NCBI RefSeq assembly: GCF_037893015.1
Contig: NC_133658.1
Coordinates: forward strand, 283,861,746 to 283,925,745
Source of the DNA: Macrotis lagotis
Lineage: Eukaryota > Chordata > Mammalia > Peramelemorphia > Peramelidae
Reading direction: 5' to 3'
Length of the DNA stretch: 64,000 bases
Part shown: positions 23,357-33,519 of the stretch, one piece after another
Position numbering within the stretch: the first letter of the stretch is position 1
Layout of the letters: each line of letters starts with the position of its first letter
Notes under the pieces: generated by a model
Seen by the model: only the letters and a program-made list of their open reading frames with translations
Database searches by the model: none
What the model was told of the DNA's origin: nothing
Position numbers and translations under genes: made by a program

Positions 23357-24639
23357 AAAATTGGAATGGGTTAAGCAGAAGACAGTAAGACAACAAGAAA
23401 TATTAAAACAGGGATTCCTAGGTTCTGAACTAAACAACTGGTGGTTTAACTGGCTTTGGCACCTTTTATCACCTTTTGGCACCTTTTATTCTTAAATGGT
23501 TTTGATCCCATATTTGGACACTGCCTATGCTGACTTGTCTCTTCTGAAAGTGTTTGCAGGTTTCTTAATAGTCTTCTTATGAACTCATAAACTTTTTGCC
23601 TTGGTTTTCTTATCATTGTTTGAGCATTTTCAGAGTTTTATCAGGGTATCTGTTAGGGACCTGGACTTTCTGACAACCTGAACTTCATTCTACCTGGAAG
23701 TTTCTTATCTGCTCTGAAAGCAGTCAAGAACCTACTCACTGCTCTCAAACACCTTTGCAAATACAATGGGTTTTTCATTCACGTTCTCCTCCTTTCAGTA
23801 CTGACTTTCAGTACTGTGTTTTGTATATCTACCTAATAATCTTCCTCTGTCCTTTGTTTTAAAAGGTTCATTGGCAAATATTTCCCTAAAATATTAAGGA
23901 TCCTAACCCTACGCACACAGAACATGAGCAAATATATTCTTCCTACTGCCACTGAACCATGGAATAAGTGGAAGGAAGGGAGATTTTGGCCAGGCATCAA
24001 GAGTCAACTAATTGGACTCTGAGTATTACAGCTAATGATGCAGGGTAATACACCAGGTAGGACAAAAGACTGCTTATAGCTGACAATCTCTTGGATATAA
24101 CACTTTAAGAAGTTAAGCATATATGACTTACAGGAAGAATGAAGCCCCATCCTTTTAATTGCCAATATAATTGGCAGTGGAGACCATAACTTCTTACATG
24201 GATCATGAATGCAACTGGTAGAGTTTGCACTAACATCCCTAAGCTGCCTTTGACTCTCTAATGCGTTTCCTTCCTTTAGCATTGATCTGTGAGAACCAAA
24301 ATCATACAGCATTGGTAGCTGACATCTTCTCCTTCTTAAATACATCAGCAGGAGCATAGATAGTATTGCTGGGTAATGGTAGTAGACTGGCACCAAGGAG
24401 TCACCAGAAAGATACACTTTGACTGTCTAATCAGATGCTTCCAGGACAGATGAAATGTAACACTTATAGCTGGGAATCTTGCAAAAATGTAAATTTTAGC
24501 CTCTCACCTGAATGTACTAGTAGTGATAACTCAAAATACTGAATTATATTTAAATTGTTCTGTTGATCCACACTATGATTTTTCCTATCCTTAACCATCG
24601 CTTTCTGTATAGAAAAAAATCACTAGTATTATTCAAAAA
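23357..24639. other. Intergenic, with a 137-codon frame of unknown meaning
   Basis: The frame at 24004-24417 minus is one of the longest frames in the window but shows no domain, signal peptide or family resemblance. I treat it as chance. Confidence 0.4.
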
Positions 24640-25395
24640 TCTTTTAAAAATTATTTTATTTTCCAATTATGGAACAAAAAAAGCATTTCTATAACAGTAA
24701 TAACATATACAACAAAATATAAATTTCTTTTCCCTCCTACCTAGAACTGGCTACCATTAGACTCATACATAAGTAAAATTATTTTATTTATGCTTCTATA
24801 CATCAGTTCTTTCTCTGGTAGGAGATTATGTCTTTTTATGTTCTTTATTTTTAATTTATGTATTCATAATAGTCACAATAACTTAGTCACTCAAAGTCAT
24901 TTTTTTTTTGCAAGGCAATGGGGTTAAAGTGGCTTGCCCAAGGCCACACAGCTAGGTAATTATTAAGTGTCTGAGGCCAGATTTAAACTCAGGTACTCCT
25001 GACTCCAAAGCCGGTGCTCCACCCACCACACCACCTAGCTGCCCCCTCAAAGTCATTCTTAAAACAATATTGTTGTTATTGTATACAATGCTGTCTTGGT
25101 TCTGCTCACATTGCTCCTCATCATTTCATGCAAGTTTTTGCAAACTTTTCTAATATTATCAAGTTCATCATTTCTTACAGTTCAATTAGATTCTATCACA
25201 ACCACACATCACACCTTGTCTTGTCATTCCCCAAGTTGGGGGGATCCCTGCAATTTTCATTTCTTTACCACCATAAACATCCTATTCATTCTCAAAGTTA
25301 TAAGAATTAGTAGTGAATTTTCCTCCATCTTATTTTTACTCACTATTTTCTTTCTTGGCATATTGTACCTTTTACTTCACCTCTTTTTGGGTTAA
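24640..25395 (-). repeat. L1/HAL1-type 3' tail with nested SINE
   Basis: ggttctgctcacattgctcc, atttcatgcaagtttttgca and tcattccccaagttgggggg are the reverse of the LINE 3' region. The SINE at 24902-25046 interrupts it. Confidence 0.65.
24902..25046 (-). mobile_element. WSINE1-type SINE in LINE tail
   Basis: Minus-strand copy with a perfect duplication tcaaagtcatt at 24891-24901 and 25047-25057. Nested in the minus-strand LINE tail at 24640-25395. Confidence 0.92.
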
Positions 25396-25419
25396 TCCTT
25401 AAACTTTCAAGCAATGAAT

Positions 25420-25509
25420 ATTATTTCAATTAAAGACTTTCCCTGGGATCTTAGAGTGGAAGTTTGTTTTAAGTCAATAAATATGAGAAAGGTGACATAA
25501 ATATAGTAT
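25420..25509. repeat. 90-bp near-identical repeat, copy 2
   Basis: Direct copy of 22595-22684 with one substitution. It lies at the right end of a LINE tail and 120 bp left of duplicated block A. Confidence 0.9.
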
Positions 25510-25631
25510 ACATATATACACATTTGACATATAAATATTAACATATTATATTCATGTAAACCTATAAATTTTATGTGAAAATATTTAAGTGTTATACATA
25601 CATATATGAACGCTATATATATAAATGTAGT

Positions 25632-26362
25632 ACATAACAATCTCAATAAGCAACTAAGTTGAACAATGGATAAAAAGTAGGGCTTCCTGAGTTCAAGTCT
25701 GATTTCAGATACTTACTAGCTGTGTGACTCTGTGCAAGTCATTTAACCCCGATTGCCTCAGATTTCTCATTTGTAAAATGAACTTGAGAAATAAATGACA
25801 AATCATTCCAGAATCATTGCCAAGAAAACCTCAAATGGGGTCACAAAGAATTAGATATGTCTTAAAGAAGTGACAACATCAACAAATCTACTTGTTTTTT
25901 CTCAAGGTTTCTTGAGTAATTGTGGATAACATTTAGAAGGTTCTTTGTTGCTTTAAGGCTTATGACAATTAGCACATGAAATTTATGACCAGGAGTATTT
26001 AGAAGACTCATAAAAAGGGGGAAATACAAACAACAATATAGGCAAAAGCAGTTAAAACTTAGATGACTTGGAAATGAGGTACAGAGGAAATGCAATTCTT
26101 ACTTGTTGTCTGTTCATCTGGTTCTATTCTATTAAATGCCAAGCATTTCATGTGAGATGTCATTATTTACTTGATGTATTTTTTGGCCATTTGATTTTGT
26201 TTAGTATTAATAAATTCATAATTTTAGAAAAAATCATCAGAAAATGTTGGTGTTTGTGAGCTATCTCCTGAACACAGATGTTAAATAATATGAAGAATAG
26301 AGATAGGAAATGAACATATTAACTGAAGAGAAGAGAAAAAACATGCTGAATATTGGCTTCAA
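25632..26362. repeat. Duplicated block, copy A
   Basis: It aligns in direct orientation with 32699-33504. Shared text includes tttagaaggt, aaggcttatga, tggttctatt and ttaaatgccaa. Both copies hold a plus-strand MAR1 SINE near the left end. Copy A lacks the young SINE of copy B. Confidence 0.7.
25645..25880 (+). repeat. MAR1-type SINE (in duplicated block A)
   Basis: Plus-strand full-length text: actagctgtgtgactctgtg, tgcctcagatttctcatttg, ccaagaaaacctcaaatggg. Confidence 0.8.
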
Positions 26363-26404
26363 TTCATTTCTCAGAAATGAAATAAGCAAACCAAATAGCT
26401 AAGA

Positions 26405-26660
26405 ATAGTTAACAATTATGTAGTACTTATTATATGCCAGGCATTTTGATAAACACTTTCCAAATATATCATTTAATCTTCACAATAATCCTGGGAGGGA
26501 GGGATTACTATTATTCCCATTTTACATATGAGGAAATGAGGCCAAGAGGTTAAATGACTTGCCTGGTTAATTACCTTGTAAGTATCTGAGGGAGGATTTG
26601 AACTCAAGTCTTCCTGACTTTAGGCCCAGTTCTCTATCCACTATGTCACCTCATTGTCCT
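26405..26660 (-). repeat. MIR-type long repeat
   Basis: Minus-strand text atgtagtacttattatatgc, aatcctgggagggagggatt, gaggaaatgaggccaagagg, tctctatccactatgtcacc. Confidence 0.75.
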
Positions 26661-26744
26661 AAGATAGCTAGAAAATGGGACCAGATACTGCTAACCACTA
26701 GGTTATGCTAAGATAAAAGGCACTGAATTTAGTGATCATCAAGT

Positions 26745-26885
26745 TAAACCCCTTCATTTAACAGATAAAGAATCTAAGACCAGAAAAACGAACATTTTCA
26801 CCTAAAATCATATAGGTAGTAGATACCAGATCTAGGATTCAAACTTGAGTACTGTGATTTCCAATCTAGTATTCTTTCGTATGTG
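26745..26885 (-). repeat. MIR-like fragment
   Basis: Minus-strand aaccccttcatttaacagat and cctaaaatcatataggtagt. Confidence 0.5.
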
Positions 26886-27520
26886 CTAGCCAAAGATACC
26901 TAGGTACAGTGAATAGGATGGTGTAGGAGTCTTGGAACAATAGAAAGGTCTCAGTGAATCATTACCTTAATGTCCTTTAGATCCTTCAAATTTTTATGAA
27001 ATCATTATTTGCATAAAAATATATATCCTTATTGTCTATATTTGTGAATTGCTCCAATAGTAATCCCTTGCACTTTAAATTTAATTCAGCACCCTCAACA
27101 TGAGCAGAAATGTAAAATAAGAAAAATGTCTTGTTTTTATAGTAGCCATAAGTAAATGCAAAATCAATTTAAAATGATATATAAATGTAAAAATATTATT
27201 TCTATTTATTTATATGTCATACTTTCAATATTTAGATTTTCCTTGACTGTTTCCAAATCATGCTGTGCATATTCTGTTAATCTTTTTTCAATCTCCTTGG
27301 CACCTTCATACCAACATTTGAACTCTACCTCACTCCCCATGGGCTATGGTAAGTGAATTTTTACACTACTTTGCCTAGAACTAAGCCGCAACACTACTCC
27401 TCAGGAAATTCCAATCCATGTTAATACATTTGTATCATTCTATTTCCCCTTTTAAAAATATTTTATCTATTTGTTTGTTTGTTAATTAATTAATAAATTT
27501 ATTTATTTATTTATTTATTT

Positions 27521-27664
27521 TAGGGTTTTCAAGGCAATGGGGTTAAGTGGCTTGCCCAAGACCACACAGCTAGGTAATTATTAAGTGTCTGAGGCTGGAT
27601 TTGAGCCCAGGTACTCCTGACTCCAAGGCCAGTGCTCTATCCACTGCACCACCTAGCCACCCCC
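27521..27664 (-). mobile_element. WSINE1-type SINE
   Basis: Minus-strand copy flanked by tattttattta-like text on both sides. It abuts the 3' end of the L1 at 27666-31140 and probably inserted in its A/T tail. Confidence 0.88.
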
Positions 27665-27896
27665 TATTTTATTTATTTTGAGTTTTGCAATTTTTCCCCT
27701 AATCTTGCTTCCCTCCCCCCACCCCGGAAGGCAGTCTGTTAGTCTTTATATTGTTTCCATGGCATACATTGATCTAAATTGGATGTGATGAGAGAGAAAT
27801 CATATCCTCAAGGAAGAAAAATAAAGTATAAGAGATAGTAAAATTGCATAATAAGATTTTTTTCTAAATTAAAGGTAATAGTCTTTTGGTCTTTGT

Positions 27897-28157
27897 TTAA
27901 ACTCCACAATTCTTTCTCTGGACACAGATGGTATTTTCCATCACAGACAGTCCAAAATTGTCCCTGATGGTTGCACTAATGGAATGAGCAAGGCCATCAA
28001 GGTTGATCATCACCCCCCCTGCAGCTATCAGGGTGTACAATGTTTCTCTAGTTCTGTTCATCTCACTCAGCATCAGTTCATGCAGATCCTTCCATGCTTC
28101 CCTAGATTCCCATCTCTCCTGGTTTCTAATAGAACAACAGTGTTCCATCACATACAT
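27897..28157 (-). pseudogene. Open frame in L1/HAL1-type 3' tail
   Basis: An 86-codon frame containing LHELMLSEMNRTRETLYTLI and ending CVQRKNCGV. The same text, ending CIQRKNCGV, occurs on the plus strand at 44534-44743, so it belongs to the LINE 3' region, not to a unique gene. Whether the tail was ever translated is unknown. Confidence 0.6.
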
Positions 28158-28345
28158 ATACCATAGTATGTTAAGCCATTCCCACTAGTAGAGTTTTGCA
28201 GTCTATATCTTCCTGTAGCTCTTTCCACTTCTCTAAGATTCTGCATTCTATACCATTGGGTGCATATATATTTAGTATGGAAATTACTTTATTGTCTACA
28301 GTACCTTTTAGGATGATGTAGAGTCTTTCCTTATCTCTTTTAATG

Positions 28346-28606
28346 CTAATCTATTTTTGCAACTGCTTTGTTTGAGATAAGGATTACTACCCCTGCTTTT
28401 TTCACTTCAGCTGAAGCAAAATATATTTTACTCCAACCTTTTACATTTCCTCTATATGTATCTCTCTGCTTTAAATGATTTTCTTGTAAGCAGGATTTTG
28501 GAGGATTCTGGTTTTTAATCCACTCTGCTATTTGCTTATGTTTTAAAGGAGAGTTTATCGCATTCACATTCAAAGTTATAATTAATAACTCTTTTTTGCC
28601 CTCCAT
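28346..28606 (-). pseudogene. L1 ORF2 endonuclease N-terminus, truncated
   Basis: 86 codons open from ATG. It has TLNVNAINSPLKHKQIAEWI, then the QENHL catalytic-region motif and the KAGVVILISNKA block of the L1 apurinic-type endonuclease. It lacks the rest of the endonuclease catalytic core and the whole reverse transcriptase. Not a host gene. Confidence 0.85.
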
Positions 28607-29612
28607 GCTATCTTACCTCTGTTTGTATTTCCCCTCTTTCCCCCTTTATCTATATTCCCCAGTATTTTTTCCTGAATACTGCCACCTTCAATTTGTTTGC
28701 CCTCCTGTATCAATCCCCCTCCCTTTTCTCTCCCCCTTTCCCTTTTCCCCTTCCTCCTTCCCTTCCTTCTATTAGTTCCCCTTTTTCTCCCCTCTCCATC
28801 CCCCCTCCATTTTCCCCTGTTAATACTTGAAAGGTAAGACAAGTTTCTTAACTGAATGCGTGTAAGTTAACTTTAAGCCAAGTCTGATGAGATGAAGATT
28901 CAGATGGTTCTCACACCTCCTCCCTTCTTCCCCTCTATTACAATAGGCCTTTTGTACCTCTTAATGTAATGAGATTTACCCCATTCAGTCTCCTCTATCC
29001 TCCTTTCTCCTTATTGTCCCCCTTTTTAAGGAGGTATTGATTTTAAAGCATTCTATCTGAGTCACAGAAAAGTTATGGGTGAGCATTCACTTCTTCCTAA
29101 GTATATTCTCTCTAATACAATTACAATTCTTAAGAGTTATTAGAGTCTTTCTCTAAAGTAGGGAGTTAGCTTGCTTCCATCTTACTGAATAGCATTTTTT
29201 TCTTTGCCTTTTTTTAACCTTTTCATGTGTCTCTTGTGCCTCCTGTTTGATATACAAATTTTCTATTTAGCTGTGGTCTTTTCATCAGGAAATGTTGGAA
29301 GTCTCCAAGTTCATTAAATGTTCATCTTTTTCCCTGGAAGAAAAAGCTCAGCCTTGCTGGATAGTCGATTCTTGGCTGCATTACAAGCTCCCTTGTTCGT
29401 TAGAATATCTAATTCCAGGCCCTTCAATCTGTTAATGTTGATGCAGCCAGGTCCTGCGTAATCCTTACTGTGACTCCTTGGTATTTAAATTGTTTCTTTC
29501 TGGTTGCTTGCAGGACTTTCTCTTTTATCTGATAGTTCTGGAATTTGGCCATGACATTCCTTGGTGTTTTCATTTTAGGATCTCTTTCTGGAGGGGATCA
29601 ATGTATTCTTTC

Positions 29613-29773
29613 TTTTAGTTTTTTTTTTTTTTGCAAGGTAATGGAGTTAAGTGGCTTGCCCAAGGCCACACAGCTAGGTAATTATTAAGTGTCTGAGGCC
29701 AGATTTGAACTTAAATACTTCTGAATCCAGGGCTGGTGCCCTATCCAATGTGCCATCTCGCCACCCCCACCCC
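29613..29773 (-). mobile_element. WSINE1/SINE1_MD-type SINE inside L1 ORF1
   Basis: Full-length minus-strand copy with T-rich end at left. It has a perfect 14-bp duplication caatgtattctttc at 29599-29612 and 29774-29787. It splits L1 ORF1 and so post-dates that LINE. Confidence 0.92.
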
Positions 29774-31486
29774 CAATGTATTCTTTCAATAACTACTTTG
29801 CCCTCTGATTCTATGATATTAGGGTAATTTTCCTTCACTAAATCCTGTAATATTAAGTCCAGGCTATTTTTCTCTTCAATGTTTTCAGGAAGACCTGAAA
29901 TTCTCAGGTTGTCCCTTCTTCATCATTTCTTGAGGTCAGCAGTTTTGCTGATGAGGTATTTTACATTTTCTTCTTTTTTTGATCTTTTGTATTTGTTTAA
30001 CAGAATCTTGTTGTCTCATGAAGTCATTAATTTCCACAGATTCCATTTGTTTTTTTAGAGAAGAATTTTCTTCATTTACCTTTTGCAACTCCTTTTCCAA
30101 TTGGTCCATTTTATTTTTGAAGGAGTTTTCCATTTGCCCAACTGATGATTTAGAGAATTATTTTATTTTTGAATTTGCTCTATCAAGGATTTGAGAAAAT
30201 TATTTTATTTTTTATTTGTCCAATTGTATTTTCCAATGTTTTGTTTTCTTGTTGCAAAGTGTTAATTTTCTCTTGAGTTTTCTTTTCTCAAGTTTTCCAA
30301 TTGATCTTTAAACTCCTTCCTGATTTCTTCAAGGAAGTCTTTCTGGGCTGGAAACCAATTTATATTCTCCTCAGAATTGCTAGATCTCTCTGGTTTAGAA
30401 TCTGGTACTTCTGTTTTCTTCTTCATTTTTCTAGGATCTTGTGTTGGAGGAGGGGCTTGCTCTCAGTGGTTTGCTTTTGAAGATCCTAGAGGCTTTGTTC
30501 ACTTGGCTCAGTAGTTCCAAGGGTTGGCCAGTAGGGGGTGATGGTTGCTTTCTCTGGAGTGATTGAAATCCTCTCCCAATTCTGGAGGAAGGGAGGAGGG
30601 GCAGCAAGGCCTGAGTTGACCTTGAACAATGGACAGGAAGCCAGTCTCCCTTTCAGCTGAGTGGGCTTCTTAGACCACACCTGTGTTTGAGGGGATGGGG
30701 GCTGAGGGGTGACTGCAGTTTGTTCCTGGAAGAATGCTCCAAAGGTATGGAGTTCAGGTCCTACACCGAACTGGAAGTTTTCCAGACTGCAGACCTCCCT
30801 CCCCTCAGCCAAAGACTCTGAGGCTAAAGTTGGTTCTCTACCACCTCTCCCCAAAGTCTCTGAGGCTAAACCTCTCATGAAGGTCTCTGAGGATAATGCC
30901 AGTCCTTTGGCTTTTCCCTCCTTGCTGTCCCTGCACTGATCCTCTGGTCTCCTCTACAGGTTCATCCACAGTCCCCTGAGACAGAACTTGTTCATAGCTG
31001 TTCTTTTCCTAGATTATTTTTCTGGGTTTTGTTGATTGAGTTTCTGTTAAGAGGTTTCTTTCATGTTATTTTGAGGGGACACAGAGAGTGCTTAATGCAG
31101 TACCTTTCTTCTCTCCACCATCTTGACCAGAAGTCCTCTATTTCCCTTTTGTTTTATTTTCTCTCCTTAGAAGGTAAGCTTCTTGATGACAGTAAATGTC
31201 TTGTTTGTTTATATTTGTCACATTGTAAATATTAAATATTTTTTCACTCATTCGTCCCAGTATTTTAAGTGAAAGAATTCTGTTTTCTATTCATAGCAAA
31301 TCACAAAATACATTCTGACCCAGTTATTACCTGGAATTTGTTCCTAAAAATATCATAAAAGGAATCAAAGTGTCCTCTTTCTAGGGAAAAAATTACTTAC
31401 TACATTTAATTGTAATAGAACAAACCTGGAAACAACTCATTTGTCCAATAGTTGAAATGAGATAAAAAAACTTAAGGTATAATCAT

Positions 31487-31695
31487 ATAACAGGTGGCTA
31501 GGTGACTCAGTGAATAGAGAGTTGGGAATGAAGTCAGGAGGACCTAATTTCAAATCCAATCTCAGACACTTATATGATTCTGGACAAATCACTGAGCTTC
31601 TGTTTGCCTTTATCCACTGAAGAAAGAAATGACAAATTACTCTAGTATCTTTGCCAGTAAAACTCCATGGCCAGTATTGGCATACTATATTCCAC
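31487..31695 (+). repeat. MAR1-type SINE
   Basis: Plus-strand ggtggctaggtgactcagtg to gccagtaaaactccatggcc. Confidence 0.75.
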
Positions 31696-31809
31696 AGGAC
31701 ACAGCTCAAAATTCAACAGGACATTATGATTTCAGGAAAACAATGGTAATGAATGTAAATAAAAAGACATGTAGAGTATTTTGGGACCAGAGTCATGATT
31801 CACTTGTCT

Positions 31810-31990
31810 AGAAAACTGATGAGGAAACTCTTTCCACCAATGCAGATCAGAAATTTCCATATAACTTATATGATTGTATAGTTGTCCAAGGCATGGAGAG
31901 GTTAAGGAACCTACCCAGGCTCTTACGGTATATGTCAGAGAGAAAACTTGAACTCAGATATTTCTGACCCCGAAACTGTAAATTATCTCC
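31810..31990 (-). repeat. MIR/MAR-like fragment
   Basis: Minus-strand tgatgaggaaactctttcca, ggttaaggaacctacccagg and acttgaactcagatatttct. Confidence 0.55.
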
Positions 31991-32647
31991 TTTATAATGC
32001 ATTATCTCAAATGTGTCAAATAGATTAGACCACACTCCTCAGGGTAGCTCAACCCAGATGAAAATGTAGTTGGGAAATAAAGACACAAAAGAATACAGAT
32101 AGTATTGCTATGAAATTTTCTAAGTAAAAAATGTGTGACCCACAGAGATCCTTATGTATGGCAAAGTGACCCCATTTTCCCTTTGAGTTTGATATCACTA
32201 TATTCCATCCTAGTATACCTCTAGGCACCCTACTCTGGTTATCTTTAAGAATCAATTCTTCATAGAAGATTTATAGCCATGCAAGGGCAATAGAAGATTT
32301 TTGGTGTTAAAAAAAAGTGGGTCTTTGAATTAGGGAAGCATTTAGGACCATTCAAAACTCTCAAATTCTGAAAGGTAAATTAACCAGCTTTCTACTAATC
32401 TGAACCTATTTCAGATATATGAACAGATAAATAAATAAACATATACATACATATAAATAGATAATATTTCTATTTAAACATGTATTCACACAAACTCATA
32501 AATAATATATAAATATTTAAGCTATTTATGTTCTATATATATTATCTAACTAAAATATTTTAAATATTTTAAATTTTTAAATTTTAAATCATTTTAATTT
32601 TAATTTCATTTTCAATACTTAAATACATAAAATATATGAATGTTACA

Positions 32648-32671
32648 TATATATATATATATATATATATG
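32648..32671. repeat. (TA)n microsatellite
   Basis: Pure TA run in an AT-rich stretch left of duplicated block B. Confidence 0.9.
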
Positions 32672-32714
32672 CATCTTTCAATTGATCAATGTTTTATATT
32701 TATAACAATTTCAA

Positions 32715-32930
32715 TAAGGTAGCTCATGGGTAGATAAAGTGCCAGGCCTGAAATCAGGAAGCCTCTTCTTCCTGAATTCAAATCTGAACAAGTCACCTAA
32801 AACTGTTTGCCTCAGTTTATTTATCTGTCAAATAAACTGGAGAAGGAAATGACACACTACTCCAATATTTTTTGCCAAGAACCCTAAATGGAGCCACAAA
32901 CAGTCAACCACATCTAAACAACCGAACAGC
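32715..32930 (+). repeat. MAR1-type SINE (in duplicated block B)
   Basis: Plus-strand copy at the same relative position as 25645-25880, ending ccctaaatggagccacaaac. Confidence 0.75.
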
Positions 32931-33248
32931 CACAAATGGGTGGATAGTTCATTTAAATTCTCTTAAGTGAATATGAGTAATGTTTAGAAGGTACTTTAAT
33001 AAGGCTTATGAAAATCAGCACAACAAACAAAAATCAAGACAAAGCAAGTCAAAACTTAGAAGTACTTAGAAATGGAAGAGGAATTGCACTTATTTTTTGT
33101 TGACTTCATTTGGTTCTATTTTGTTAAATGCCAAAGGTTTCATGTTAGATGTCACTATTTCATATATTTATTTGGCCATTTGCTCAATCTGTTTATTGTC
33201 AAAAAATTTATTATTTTGAAAAAATTCCTCAAAAATATTTGTGAAATG

Positions 33249-33398
33249 GGGCGGCTAAGTGGTGCAGTGAATAGAGCACCGGCCTTGGAGTCAGGAGTAC
33301 CTGGGTTCAAATCCAACCTCAGACACTTAATAATTACCTAGCTGTGTGGCCTTGGGCAAGCCACTTAACCCCATTGCCTTGAAAAAAATATAAAAAAA
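33249..33398 (+). mobile_element. WSINE1-type SINE present in only one duplicated block
   Basis: Plus-strand copy from ggggcggctaagtggtgcag to an A-rich tail. The paralogous block at 25632-26362 lacks it at the matching place, so it inserted after that duplication. Confidence 0.9.
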
Positions 33399-33519
33399 AA
33401 TTTATGAACTATTGTCTAAACATAAATGCTAATTAACTTAAAAGAGATAAAAGGAAATAGACATATTAACCAAAGAGAAGACACAGTATAAATATTGGCT
33501 TCAAATATATGAAGAACTA

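Larger units (their letters stand above)
27666..31140 (-). mobile_element. L1 LINE with internally deleted ORF2 (HAL1-like structure)
   Basis: Reading the minus strand, the 5' end near 31140 has GGTCAAGATGGTGGAGAG, typical of an L1 start. A 5' UTR of about 0.7 kb follows, then ORF1 from an ATG near 30426 with coiled coil (e.g. 30133-29936, heptads of L, E and K) and a C-terminal RNA-binding part (around 29580-29300), frame-broken. A purine-rich inter-ORF spacer (29200-28610) leads to the start of ORF2 (28606), an endonuclease region with TLNVNAINSPLKHKQIAEW and KAGVVILISNKA. Near 28185 the endonuclease text jumps straight to the LINE 3' tail (28175-27666). No reverse transcriptase part is present. 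A young SINE sits in ORF1. Confidence 0.85.
32699..33504. repeat. Duplicated block, copy B
   Basis: Direct-orientation paralogue of 25632-26362, with the same MAR1 SINE at the left and an added young SINE at 33249-33398. Divergence from copy A is moderate, judged by eye at about one base in five. Confidence 0.7.

Noticed and set aside
30808-30890. Short direct repeats considered as a CRISPR-like array
   Set aside because: Imperfect, irregular spacing, in a vertebrate L1 5' UTR; not CRISPR.
31998-32200. Possible fourth hAT-type short element
   Set aside because: Ends caaatgtgtcaaat and gagtttgatatcac look related, but no matching 8-bp duplication could be found, so the call was not made.
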